This document shows, piece by piece, positions 1-7,461 of a stretch of 64,000 nt of DNA. A program made the translations under genes and the position numbers. The number at the start of each line of letters is the position of its first letter. The first letter of the stretch is position 1. The notes under the pieces are model-generated. The model had not been told where the DNA came from. It saw nothing but the letters and a program-made list of their open reading frames with translations, and did no database searches. The stretch comes from Lysinibacillus pakistanensis (GTDB lineage: Bacteria > Bacillota > Bacilli > Bacillales_A > Planococcaceae), in the NCBI RefSeq assembly GCF_030123245.1, contig NZ_CP126101.1, forward strand, positions 2,292,501 to 2,356,500, written 5' to 3'.

Positions 1-272
1 TAAAAACACATGAAACAGCCAATTCCATAAAAAATTAAACCGCCTAACATTGCCGGTCTACGTCCAATAAAATCAGAAAGCCATCCCCAACAAAATACAC
101 CTATGGCAAACCCTATAAAATAAATACTTAAAGTGAGCTGTACGGCACTATTTGAAGTATTCAATGCGTGCGAAATATCAGGAAGAGATGGAGAATAGAT
201 TGTCTCACTAATTTGTGGAAATGCCACAAGTACAATCATTAATAGTAAAGATGGTGCTACATGTTTTTTCAA
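1..272 (-). CDS. MFS drug exporter, Bcr/CflA type (N-terminal part)
   Basis: Only the first 90 or so codons are in the window; the gene runs off the left edge. The start is TTG at 272, chosen because a GGAGGG site lies 7 bases upstream. The first membrane segment (about residues 5-22) is followed by SETIYSPSLPDIS and then a second segment ending in WGWLSDFIGRRPAM. That loop is the major-facilitator motif A between helices 2 and 3 in the form typical of Bcr/CflA proton-driven multidrug exporters. It should sit in the cytoplasmic membrane and expel small molecules; the substrate cannot be told. It is transcribed away from the acetyltransferase gene at 490. Confidence 0.8.
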   Translation of the reverse strand, partial: MKKHVAPSLLLMIVLVAFPQISETIYSPSLPDISHALNTSNSAVQLTLSIYFIGFAIGVFCWGWLSDFIGRRPAMLGGLIFYGIGCFMCF

Positions 273-489
273 CTTATTGCCCTCCTACAAGCAAAATCTA
301 CTTTTTAATGAAAGAGTAGATTAGAGTAGCTAGGGAAAAGGCGGGACCATTATTAGTATACGTTCATAGGATGTCATGTTATCACCTTAATATGCTTGAA
401 GTAGGAGTGCATAGTCTTATATAGTATAATTTAACTTTAGATATATAGCAATAATTACTATGAATAGAATAGATTGAAGGAGGAGTTAT

Positions 490-1035
490 ATGTTTCCCAT
501 TTTAGAGACAGAAAGACTTATTTTACGTGAGCTGACACTGGAGGATACAAGAAGCATTTTTCATTGTTTTTCTCATAAGGAAGTGACACGATATTATGGG
601 CAAGAACCATTTACAGAATTTAAGCAAGCAGAAAAATTAATAACGCTTTTTTCAAAAAACTTCACTGAAAAAAGGGGGATACGTTGGGGCATCGAACGAA
701 AAGGAACAAAGGGAATTATCGGTACTGTTGGTTTCAATGTTTGGTCTTCAACACATAAACGAGCCGAAATTGGCTATGAAATTCATCCAGATTATTGGCG
801 AAAGGGCTATACATTGGAAGCGGTAACTAAAGTAATTTCTTATGGCTTTAATGACATGGGGCTAACGCGAATAGGAGCTGTTGTATTTAAAGAAAATGAG
901 GCTTCTAATCAATTGCTTATGAAAATAGGGTTTCAACAGGAAGGAATTCTCAGAGACTATATGTACCAAAACGGTGAGGCATACGATACATTTATTTATT
1001 CCATTTTAAAGGATGAAGCTCATCATCTTATTTAA
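490..1035 (+). CDS. GNAT N-acetyltransferase, RimJ/RimL-like
   Basis: The 181-residue protein starts TERLILRELTLEDTRSIF, the usual opening of the RimJ/RimL branch of GCN5-type acetyltransferases. It carries the acetyl-CoA binding region around residues 95-125 (IGYEIHPDYWRKGYTLEAV) and the C-terminal NEASNQLLMKIGFQQEG motif with an acceptor-side YDTFIYSIL tail. Such enzymes move an acetyl group from acetyl-CoA to a primary amine of a protein N-terminus, antibiotic or small metabolite; the substrate is not predictable here. The start is well set by GGAGGAG 5-6 bases before ATG. The gene appears monocistronic. Confidence 0.88.
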   Translation: MFPILETERLILRELTLEDTRSIFHCFSHKEVTRYYGQEPFTEFKQAEKLITLFSKNFTEKRGIRWGIERKGTKGIIGTVGFNVWSSTHKRAEIGYEIHPDYWRKGYTLEAVTKVISYGFNDMGLTRIGAVVFKENEASNQLLMKIGFQQEGILRDYMYQNGEAYDTFIYSILKDEAHHLI

Positions 1036-1162
1036 CGCCATTTATTGGTTATTAAATAGTGGTATTGTAGTAGTTTTGTAGATTCATTTTTCGGTTATAG
1101 TGCTAATAAGAAGCTAGGTGTTAGGAAAGAAAAAATAGGAATAGGTAAGGGGCTTTATACCG

Positions 1163-1384
1163 ATGGAATTACAATACAGTACAGCTTATTTTCAAAAGTT
1201 AGATTTGCTAGAAGAATTATACTTAGGTCAGGCGTCATTAAGGGAAATGATGCAGACCAAAAATGGAAGCGCTCGTTATGGGGAACGCTTTGAACAAATA
1301 GAAGAGGCTATTGTTAAACTAAATAAAGAAATTAGAATATTAGAACGTCACATCATTCAGTCTGTAGATTCGGTTATAGTTTGA
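1163..1384 (+). CDS. small helical protein of unknown function
   Basis: A 73-residue, charged, probably all-helical protein with a heptad-like C-terminal half (EQIEEAIVKLNKEIRILERHI). No membrane segment, signal peptide or known motif is visible. An AGGGG-like site lies roughly 10 bases before the ATG. It is followed immediately by a strong hairpin terminator, which supports it as a real transcription unit. Function unknown. Confidence 0.6.
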   Translation: MELQYSTAYFQKLDLLEELYLGQASLREMMQTKNGSARYGERFEQIEEAIVKLNKEIRILERHIIQSVDSVIV

Positions 1385-1393
1385 TCATTATAA

Positions 1394-1435
1394 AAACAAC
1401 TCATGCTAATATTTGAATAGCATGAGTTGTTTATT
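1394..1435. terminator. intrinsic terminator
   Basis: A 14-bp perfect stem (1394-1407 with 1419-1432) and an 11-base loop. A-rich and T-rich flanks suggest it may work in both directions. It closes the small gene at 1163. Confidence 0.85.
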
Positions 1436-1460
1436 GTGCTTTTGATAAGTTTAACTTATT

Positions 1461-1479
1461 GAAAATGATAATTAACATT
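1461..1479. promoter_or_regulatory. possible Fur box
   Basis: GAAAATGATAATTAACATT matches the 19-bp Fur consensus at 14 of 19 positions by eye, including the central ATGATAAT core. It lies about 70 bases before the methyltransferase start. Iron control is an inference. Confidence 0.35.
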
Positions 1480-1550
1480 AATTTTTTTAATGTTCAGAAG
1501 GGGTTTATAATAAGAATACAAGATTATCCATATAAATTTCGAAAAGAGTG

Positions 1551-2333
1551 ATGAAGATGGGCATTGATTTTCGCAATATGAACAATCAATCAACGTATAC
1601 AACTCGGTATGCTGATTTCTCATGGATGGAAACGATTAAAAAGCTTGTTCCGCTAGTAAATATTTCTAGAGCTGCTGATATTGGATGTGGTGGAGGAATT
1701 TACTCTAAGGCATTAGTAGAATTGGGCGTAGCTTCTGTCATCGGTGTAGATTTTTCTAAGGCTATGTTGGTGGGAGCGAGGGAAAATTGTAAGGATTATC
1801 ATCATATTACATTTAAGCAGGGAAATGCATTGGATACAGGCTTAGACAACAGTAGCTTTCAGGTAATTCTCGAACGAGCATTAATTCATCATATTCAAGA
1901 TTTAAAGGCATGTTTTCAAGAGGCGTATCGAATATTGGAGGATGATGGAATCTATATTATCCAGGACCGTACACCAGAAGACTGTCTTTTAAAAGGCGAT
2001 GCCAGTCATATACGAGGATATTTCTTCGAGTATTTCCCTAAATTAAAGGAGCATGAAATAACGCGTAGACATAGTAGTGAAAAAGTAATGGAAACACTAA
2101 AGGAAATTGGATTTAAGGAGATACAGGAAGTCAAGCTGTGGGAAACAAGAAAAGTCTATGAGGAAAAAGCACAATTACTCCAAGATATTAGGAATAGAAC
2201 AGGTAGAAGTATTTTACATGAATTAGAAGAGGAAGAGCTGCATCAATTAGTAAAGTATATAGATGATTCACTGGACGTAGCCAGTGCGATAGTTGAAAAG
2301 GATAGATGGACGATTTGGAAAGCAGTGAAATAA
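1551..2333 (+). CDS. class I SAM-dependent methyltransferase
   Basis: About 260 residues with the Rossmann SAM-binding motif I AADIGCGGGIYSKAL near residue 45, motif II VIGVDFS about 20 residues later, and the ALIHHIQDL strand of the UbiE/COQ5-type methyltransferase_11 fold. It should transfer a methyl group from S-adenosylmethionine to a small molecule; the substrate is not evident. The start is uncertain: GTG at 1548, ATG at 1551 and ATG at 1557 are in frame, and only a weak AAAGAG site is present, so ATG 1551 is used. A Fur-like box upstream hints at iron-responsive expression. It stands alone and ends in a shared terminator with the convergent gene. Confidence 0.82.
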   Translation: MKMGIDFRNMNNQSTYTTRYADFSWMETIKKLVPLVNISRAADIGCGGGIYSKALVELGVASVIGVDFSKAMLVGARENCKDYHHITFKQGNALDTGLDNSSFQVILERALIHHIQDLKACFQEAYRILEDDGIYIIQDRTPEDCLLKGDASHIRGYFFEYFPKLKEHEITRRHSSEKVMETLKEIGFKEIQEVKLWETRKVYEEKAQLLQDIRNRTGRSILHELEEEELHQLVKYIDDSLDVASAIVEKDRWTIWKAVK

Positions 2334-2412
2334 AGATAGTTTTTACGTTTTTTTATCATCGAGGGATGATCCAATCCGCATTTACGATTGATTAATCCTA
2401 TCATTTTAAATT

Positions 2413-2441
2413 AGCTCTCGTTTTGCTTTTAAACGAGAGCT
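2413..2441. terminator. bidirectional terminator
   Basis: An 11-bp perfect stem (2413-2423 with 2431-2441) lies between the convergent genes ending at 2333 and 2449. Both flanks are A- or T-rich. Confidence 0.8.
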
Positions 2442-2448
2442 TTCACCA

Positions 2449-2847
2449 TTAGTCACCAGCTAGAGTGAGGAGGTAATTGTCTCGAACCTCTTCATCCTGC
2501 ATTTTATTATCAACTAGCATAGCACCGTACCATACCTTTGTTCTATCATTATCTACTAAAAATTGAATATTCACTTTCTTTTCTTTATGACTGATTGGAC
2601 AATCTCCTTTAAACTCTACAACCTTTTGCCCTTTTTGCGTTTCAAAATATACCCAGTATGGATTTTTACAAGCACTTGCCAATCCAGATTCTAACGATTT
2701 TTGATTGTTTTCAATGGAATAATTTTTAACGTATGTAATATATTCATTATCTGTAATGTCCTTTTGTGGACCGTAAAAGTACCAAAATACCCCTAGGATC
2801 CCAATTGGCACAATCCATAATATATTCCTCTTGCTTAATTTCCCCAT
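2449..2847 (-). CDS. membrane-anchored protein of unknown function
   Basis: A 132-residue protein with one N-terminal membrane anchor (NILWIVPIGILGVFWYFYG, residues 8-26) preceded by a basic stretch, so the rest is probably outside the membrane. The outer part holds two cysteines (SACKNPYW and GDCPIS) that could form a disulfide. The start is set by AAAGGGGG about 8 bases before ATG. No family was recognised. Confidence 0.7.
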   Translation of the reverse strand: MGKLSKRNILWIVPIGILGVFWYFYGPQKDITDNEYITYVKNYSIENNQKSLESGLASACKNPYWVYFETQKGQKVVEFKGDCPISHKEKKVNIQFLVDNDRTKVWYGAMLVDNKMQDEEVRDNYLLTLAGD

Positions 2848-3311
2848 GTTTGCATCCCCCTTTATTAAGCTATTTTATCACCTTTATACCGATTTTTGCT
2901 AGCTTACAATAATATTTTCTATTTTTTTGTTTTATTGTCATAGCTAAGTGGATTGAGTCTAAGGGATGATGTGTTTCAGTTATATAATACGAGGGTGATT
3001 GTTCTGCTTTAAGAAGGTATTTATGTAATCATTATAATTGCATTGTTTTCATTCCGCTGTCGCTTGTTTAGAAATTGTTCAGAACGATATGTTATTTTAT
3101 TAATGTAACATGACAAATGTTATTCATTGCGCAAAAAGATTGGACTCAAATGATGTGAGATTTGAGTCTAATTTTTTTGTTTTTTGGAATTTTAACAAGT
3201 GCTTTCCATTCAATTTTGAGCAAAATTTATAAAGCTGTTTGGGGTAATTTAGCTATTTACCAACGTAATTCCAAGCATTCAATTGAGACTAAGCTGGTGG
3301 AGGGAAATAAA
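2848..3311. other. intergenic stretch with an orphan terminator
   Basis: 464 bases without a convincing gene. It should hold the minus-strand promoter of the gene ending at 2847. A strong hairpin terminator at 3143-3177 implies plus-strand transcription through 2900-3140, but no open frame with a ribosome site was found there. Confidence 0.5.
3143..3178 (+). terminator. intrinsic terminator without an obvious gene
   Basis: A 9-bp perfect stem (3143-3151 with 3160-3168), an 8-base loop and a run of seven T. It ends an unidentified plus-strand transcript. It also shows that an in-frame ATG at 3162, inside the right arm, is unlikely to be the start of the next gene. Confidence 0.7.
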
Positions 3312-3635
3312 ATGGCTATAATCTATCAATTTTCAAAAAGAATATTTCGGGATATAACAAATGAAGGAGTCGTTGACGTAGATAAAGTTACAGCTGATTT
3401 TATTGGAAGCGTTATAAAAGTCTACGAACGCAAAGGGACAATAATTGTACATATTAAAGATAAAAGGGTGAATCATGCGAGCATTTCTAATACTAATGGC
3501 CAGGTTAAGGAATGGGAAATTAAATATGCAATAGAACAGGTTTTAGAAAGTGAAATTAAAGATGTGCTTGTACATGTCAGTAGAACTGGAGTAATTCATG
3601 TATGTACAAAAGAGGACAATACTTTTATCAAATAG
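3312..3635 (+). CDS. small protein of unknown function
   Basis: 107 residues from ATG 3312, preceded by GGAGGG with a good 7-base spacing. The frame is open up to 3162, but that would start inside a terminator hairpin and add a spurious hydrophobic leader. The product looks like a compact alpha/beta protein, with strands TIIVHIKDKRVNHA and KDVLVHVSRTGVIHVCTK. No family was recognised. Confidence 0.6.
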   Translation: MAIIYQFSKRIFRDITNEGVVDVDKVTADFIGSVIKVYERKGTIIVHIKDKRVNHASISNTNGQVKEWEIKYAIEQVLESEIKDVLVHVSRTGVIHVCTKEDNTFIK

Positions 3636-3801
3636 GTGCACTAATTTTGCCGTAAACAAATCTATACATACATATTTGGCTATTGTCTCGATGTTTTTTG
3701 GAGATAGTCTAAAACAATATAGAAGTTCTTTTTTTTCTTAATATTTTTTTGCTAACAGTAAATAATACATAAGAAATCTGATTATGAAGGGAATATTCTA
3801 G

Positions 3802-4926
3802 ATGTTAAAAAAACCGAAGTCCATTACATCACCTAAAAAATTCATAGTGGGTCAAAATTTATTAGAAGCATTACCTAATTACACAAAGATTTATGGTGAC
3901 CATGCTTATGTAATATGTGATGAGTTTATACTTGAACGAGCAAAGGAAGAAGCTGGTAGGTCTTTTGGAAATGAGGGATTTAAAAGTGAATTTGTGAAAT
4001 TCAATTATGAAATTACACAAGAAGAAATTGATAAACACCGAGAGGCAGTAAGACAATCAGGGGCAAATATCATTGTGGGTATTGGAGGTGGAAAAACATT
4101 AGATACAGCTAAAGCTACTGCTTATTATGAGCAATTACCTGTTGTGATTTTTCCAACTATAGCCTCAACTGATGCACCATGTACAGCACTAGCTGTTATT
4201 TATCATTCTGATGGTTCATTTGATCGTTATTTGTTCTTACCCTCAAACCCTGATATTGTGTTAGCAGATACAAAGATCTTAGCAGCTGCACCAACACGTT
4301 TTTTTGTAGCTGGTATTGGTGATGCTCTTGCTACTTATTTTGAAGCACGAGCATGCTACCGTAAAAATGGTGATAATTTGGTGAATTTAAAGCCTACACT
4401 ATCGGGACTTGGAATTGCTAAAATGTGTTATGACACTATTTTAGAATATGGTCTACAAGCTAAAATTGCCGTGAATCAAGGAATTACTACGCTTGCAGTT
4501 GAAAATACAATTGAAGCGACCATTTATTTAAGTGGTGTTGGTGCTGAAGCTGGTGGCTTAGCTGCTGCACATGCAATTCACAATGGAATGACTGCCGTTC
4601 CATCACTTCATCGTGCACAACATGGTGAAAAAGTAGTATTTGGTTTATTAACACAGCTTGTTTTAGAAAGTGCACCGAAAGAGGAAATTGCAACTGTTAT
4701 TCAATTTATTAAAGAAATTGGTTTACCATTAACTTTAAATGATCTTGGTATGGATGAATTCCGAGAAGAAGAATGGAGAAAAGTAGCAGAAGCTGCATGT
4801 GCTGAAGAGGATACCATGAAGAATATGCCACATCCAGTTACTCCCGATGATGTGTATCAAGCAATTATTGCTGCAAATGCTTTAGCAGAACATTATAAAA
4901 ACGAAGTGAACCCCAAAGGGATATAG
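3802..4926 (+). CDS. gldA: glycerol dehydrogenase
   Basis: NAD-linked oxidation of glycerol to dihydroxyacetone, in the cytoplasm. The 374-residue protein has the full length of the iron-type alcohol dehydrogenase family. It shows the NAD motif GIGGGKTLDTAKA near residue 95 and the metal ligands of bacillar GldA: Asp174 in AGIGDALATYFEA, His257 in GGLAAAHAIHNG and His274 in LHRAQHGEKVV. The start at ATG 3802 follows GAAGGGA. No dihydroxyacetone kinase lies beside it; the gene is a single unit ended by a very strong terminator. Confidence 0.95.
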   Translation: MLKKPKSITSPKKFIVGQNLLEALPNYTKIYGDHAYVICDEFILERAKEEAGRSFGNEGFKSEFVKFNYEITQEEIDKHREAVRQSGANIIVGIGGGKTLDTAKATAYYEQLPVVIFPTIASTDAPCTALAVIYHSDGSFDRYLFLPSNPDIVLADTKILAAAPTRFFVAGIGDALATYFEARACYRKNGDNLVNLKPTLSGLGIAKMCYDTILEYGLQAKIAVNQGITTLAVENTIEATIYLSGVGAEAGGLAAAHAIHNGMTAVPSLHRAQHGEKVVFGLLTQLVLESAPKEEIATVIQFIKEIGLPLTLNDLGMDEFREEEWRKVAEAACAEEDTMKNMPHPVTPDDVYQAIIAANALAEHYKNEVNPKGI

Positions 4927-4963
4927 GATTTACCTTGTTAAAGGGAAAAATACAAAAATAAAC

Positions 4964-5003
4964 AAAAAGCATATTTTAGGATTTCTAAAATATGCTTTTT
5001 TTT
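4964..5003 (+). terminator. gldA terminator
   Basis: A 16-bp perfect stem (4964-4979 with 4985-5000), a 5-base loop and a T run. Confidence 0.92.
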
Positions 5004-5175
5004 GCTCTAAAATTGATTAAAAATAAAATTCAAAGGAAAAAGTCCCGTTGAGTATGTAGAGATTTTGAAAAATTCCAACGACATAGTAAATATATGCTTA
5101 TACTTATCGATGAATACAAGAGAAGCTTTTTTGGAAAAGCAGACAATCTAAAAGGGAAAAAAGGAGGCGCTTACT

Positions 5176-6003
5176 TTGCTTGAATGGACTAGCGATACAT
5201 GGGGGAAGCTGATGGGACCTTATGGATCTGGAGAGAACGTACCAATGCTGCTACAGCAGTTGATGCAGGAGTATAACCAAGAAACGGCTGATGAACTCTT
5301 TCAGGAATACTTGTTTCATCAGAACACGATTTATACGGTCACCTATGCGGCTGTTCCTTATTTAGCAAAGATGGCTCGTTTGACGAAAGATCCTGAAGTG
5401 CAGCGCGATCTTTTTATTACATGCGGCATCATTGAAGCAAGCCGTGACAAGAGCGACTCAACACCGTATCCTACAGCTTGGGCGGAACTCGCTGAGGATG
5501 TAGGAGCATCAATCTGTGAGGACATCTACAGTGGATATATGGAGGCCATACGTGATGTAGCTTCATTAAGTGAAGAGGTGGTTACCCACACTGCTCTTGC
5601 TCCAATTGATGATGTGGAGAAGCGTTATATTCTTATCGCCGATTCAGCCTTTCGGGGATCGTACAAGGTGGCGAATATGCTGTTAACATTTACGGCAGGA
5701 GATGAGTACATTGCAGTGTGTCAAGAGTGCAACCAGGAAGTATATCTGTGGCCGAATGAAGAGAATGGGCACATACAGGCATTTGCGCAAGACCCTGTGT
5801 TTGAAGAAGAACAACAGGCTCAAATAGTTATACCTGCATCTCAGTATTTGGATGAAGATCAAGCAATGTTGGCGGATCAAGTGATGGCGATTGGCGAACA
5901 CGGTCTCGCTCGCCATTTGCCATATCTGGCTGGTGAGACAAACTGTCCTTCATGTGGAGTGGACATACCAATTTGGCAAGCATTGCTCTCGATATTTGAC
6001 TAA
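5176..6003 (+). CDS. HEAT-like protein with a C-terminal four-cysteine module
   Basis: 275 residues from TTG 5176, chosen because AAGGAGGCG lies 5-8 bases upstream. The first part has WTSDTWGKLMGPYG and the helix pair NTIYTVTYAAVPYLAKMA, a pattern of bacterial HEAT-repeat proteins of unknown role. Two CxxC pairs (CQECNQ near residue 183 and CPSCGVDIP near residue 257) are placed to bind one metal ion in a split zinc-ribbon arrangement. Some relatives sit beside toxins as possible immunity proteins, but no toxin gene is adjacent, so no function is assigned. Confidence 0.6.
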   Translation: MLEWTSDTWGKLMGPYGSGENVPMLLQQLMQEYNQETADELFQEYLFHQNTIYTVTYAAVPYLAKMARLTKDPEVQRDLFITCGIIEASRDKSDSTPYPTAWAELAEDVGASICEDIYSGYMEAIRDVASLSEEVVTHTALAPIDDVEKRYILIADSAFRGSYKVANMLLTFTAGDEYIAVCQECNQEVYLWPNEENGHIQAFAQDPVFEEEQQAQIVIPASQYLDEDQAMLADQVMAIGEHGLARHLPYLAGETNCPSCGVDIPIWQALLSIFD

Positions 6004-6180
6004 TTAGTTAGTTTGCTAGTGTAATGGAATACTTAAACCTATCCAGCGCTGAATTTCTTGACTAAGTAGCCGAGGTGATAACCATAGGTAATCCAAGGAA
6101 ATTTGTAATTTACCGTTTATAAAGCGTTACTGAAGCGGTAACTTTAGTGGTAGTATCATAGTTTCTAAACCTCAAATTTA

Positions 6181-6220
6181 AAAAGAGAAAGATGGAATAA
6201 ATAGTTAATCTTTCTCTTTT
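6181..6220. terminator. intrinsic terminator
   Basis: A 13-bp perfect stem (6181-6193 with 6208-6220), T-rich on the plus strand and A-rich before it. It serves the gene ending at 6003, and probably also the convergent small gene ending at 6254. Confidence 0.8.
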
Positions 6221-6253
6221 AAAAACTCTAGTAGAATAAACCCACTATGTGAA

Positions 6254-6472
6254 TTATTTTGATTCATCTTTTTCAACAGGATCTATATACTTTGTCTGTT
6301 CCTGTAAATCTTTATCACTGTTTGTATTGTTAGTTCCTCTAGTTAAATCGTCAAATGGTGTATACATATTGATGATTTTCTTTTTCTTTATAACAATATT
6401 GAATACCCCGAAAATGATTAATCCCATGGACATAACTCCAATTACAACAACAATAGCAGTAATTATTTTCAA
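6254..6472 (-). CDS. small single-span membrane protein
   Basis: About 72 residues with one N-terminal membrane segment (AIVVVIGVMSMGLIIFGVF) followed by KKKK and a charged tail (QTKYIDPVEKDESK), so probably N-out with a cytoplasmic tail. A perfect AAAGGAGG lies upstream, but the in-frame TTG at 6472 is only 2 bases from it. The codon at the usual 8-base spacing is ATA, so the true start is unclear. Function unknown. Confidence 0.55.
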   Translation of the reverse strand: MKIITAIVVVIGVMSMGLIIFGVFNIVIKKKKIINMYTPFDDLTRGTNNTNSDKDLQEQTKYIDPVEKDESK

Positions 6473-6600
6473 AACCTCCTTTGTTTTGAATTTATTATAA
6501 CAACATATAAAAAATACGGGCGTTTTATTTTTTGAAATGACAAGAAATGTCTATCTGAATTTAAAATTGAAAACGACAGTAAAAAAAGGGTTGAGCTTTA

Positions 6601-6957
6601 TTGAGAAGAAAAGGCTATTTCATAGACAAATACAAAAATCAGATTTATAACGATCAAGCATTAGTTTCAAGTAAACTTTACCCTGATACTCCTACGTTAC
6701 AGCAACTTGAAGAAATGATTTTTAATAGCATAGTGGAACAGGTATTTATCTGTAACTATCAAACAGGACAGAAAGGCAAGTTAGAGAAATTATTAATAAA
6801 TGATGTTAGGTCTGAATGGTATTCGAAGTTTAAAAATAATATCTGCCTTGATGATGAAGCGTATTTAGATAATTTCCCTAATGGATACTGCTTTTTTGTT
6901 GAGCTTTGGGAAAGCGAAAAAGGTGCTCCCATTTTGGTGTTATTCAAATGTCATTAG
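6601..6957 (+). CDS. protein of unknown function
   Basis: 118 residues from TTG 6601, with AAAAAAAGGG about 10 bases upstream. Mixed alpha/beta composition; no signal peptide, membrane segment or known motif. It occupies the place upstream of comX where comQ is usually found, but is far too short and lacks the Asp-rich prenyltransferase motifs. Function unknown. Confidence 0.55.
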   Translation: MRRKGYFIDKYKNQIYNDQALVSSKLYPDTPTLQQLEEMIFNSIVEQVFICNYQTGQKGKLEKLLINDVRSEWYSKFKNNICLDDEAYLDNFPNGYCFFVELWESEKGAPILVLFKCH

Positions 6958-7189
6958 GAGTCCAAAAAAGATGAATGAAATAGGTAGTTAGTATTTGAAA
7001 AGATTTCAGTATGATTTTGAAATTAATATTCAAATCATTTAATTCCTTATAAGGGCAAAAAAATTAGAATTTGAGCTAGTTTATATCGACACCTAAAATT
7101 AAATTGTCAAAAAATGAAGGAGATAAAGCTTGTTTTTAGCAAAATCAACTCCTAATATATTAAATTTTAGCATTTTTTAGAAAATATCG

Positions 7190-7217
7190 TTGAAAAATTG
7201 GATAATAAAAGTATAAT
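7190..7217 (+). promoter_or_regulatory. sigma-A promoter of comX
   Basis: TTGAAA (7190-7195), a 16-base spacer and TATAAT (7212-7217). Transcription would begin near 7224, right at a large 5' hairpin. No ComA-type palindromic box is seen. Confidence 0.65.
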
Positions 7218-7224
7218 ATAGGTG

Positions 7225-7272
7225 TAGTTACATTTATGGATTATTAATCCATAATATTAGAAAATGTAACTA
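7225..7272 (+). promoter_or_regulatory. nested hairpin in the comX leader
   Basis: Outer arms TAGTTACATTT (7225-7235) and AAATGTAACTA (7262-7272) enclose a near-palindrome ATGGATTATTAATCCAT (7236-7252). It lies at the predicted 5' end of the comX transcript and could stabilise the mRNA or act as an operator. Confidence 0.55.
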
Positions 7273-7299
7273 TAAAAACTAATGAAATGAGGAGATTTT

Positions 7300-7461
7300 A
7301 TGATTAACATGATTCAGTATTTGGAAAAAAACCCGTCACTACTTACATTGTTAAAAGAAAATAAGGCTTCTCTAGTTGGTGTTACAGAGCTTGAGCAGAA
7401 GGCAATCATAACATCCTTTGATGAGGATGAGACATGTTTAGAAACGGGCTTCTGGCATTAA
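7300..7461 (+). CDS. comX: ComX pheromone precursor
   Basis: A 53-codon gene starting at ATG 7300, with TGAGGAG 5 bases upstream. The product has the ComX prepeptide pattern: an N-terminal helix, then NPSLLTLLKENKASLVG (residues 11-27), then EQKAII, and a short C-terminal pheromone region ending GFWH with the Trp at position 52. In Bacillus, ComQ prenylates this Trp and the processed peptide activates the ComP kinase. The last 28 bases overlap the start of comP, so the two are translationally coupled. No comQ lies next to it. The call rests on the motif plus the adjacent comP. Confidence 0.85.
   Translation: MINMIQYLEKNPSLLTLLKENKASLVGVTELEQKAIITSFDEDETCLETGFWH

Noticed and set aside
3162..3311. 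N-terminal extension of the gene at 3312
   Set aside because: The ATG at 3162 is inside the arm of a terminator hairpin and has no ribosome site, while ATG 3312 has GGAGGG at good spacing.
6601..6957. comQ candidate upstream of comX
   Set aside because: 118 residues is far below the size of isoprenyl synthases and no Asp-rich DDxxD-type motif is present.
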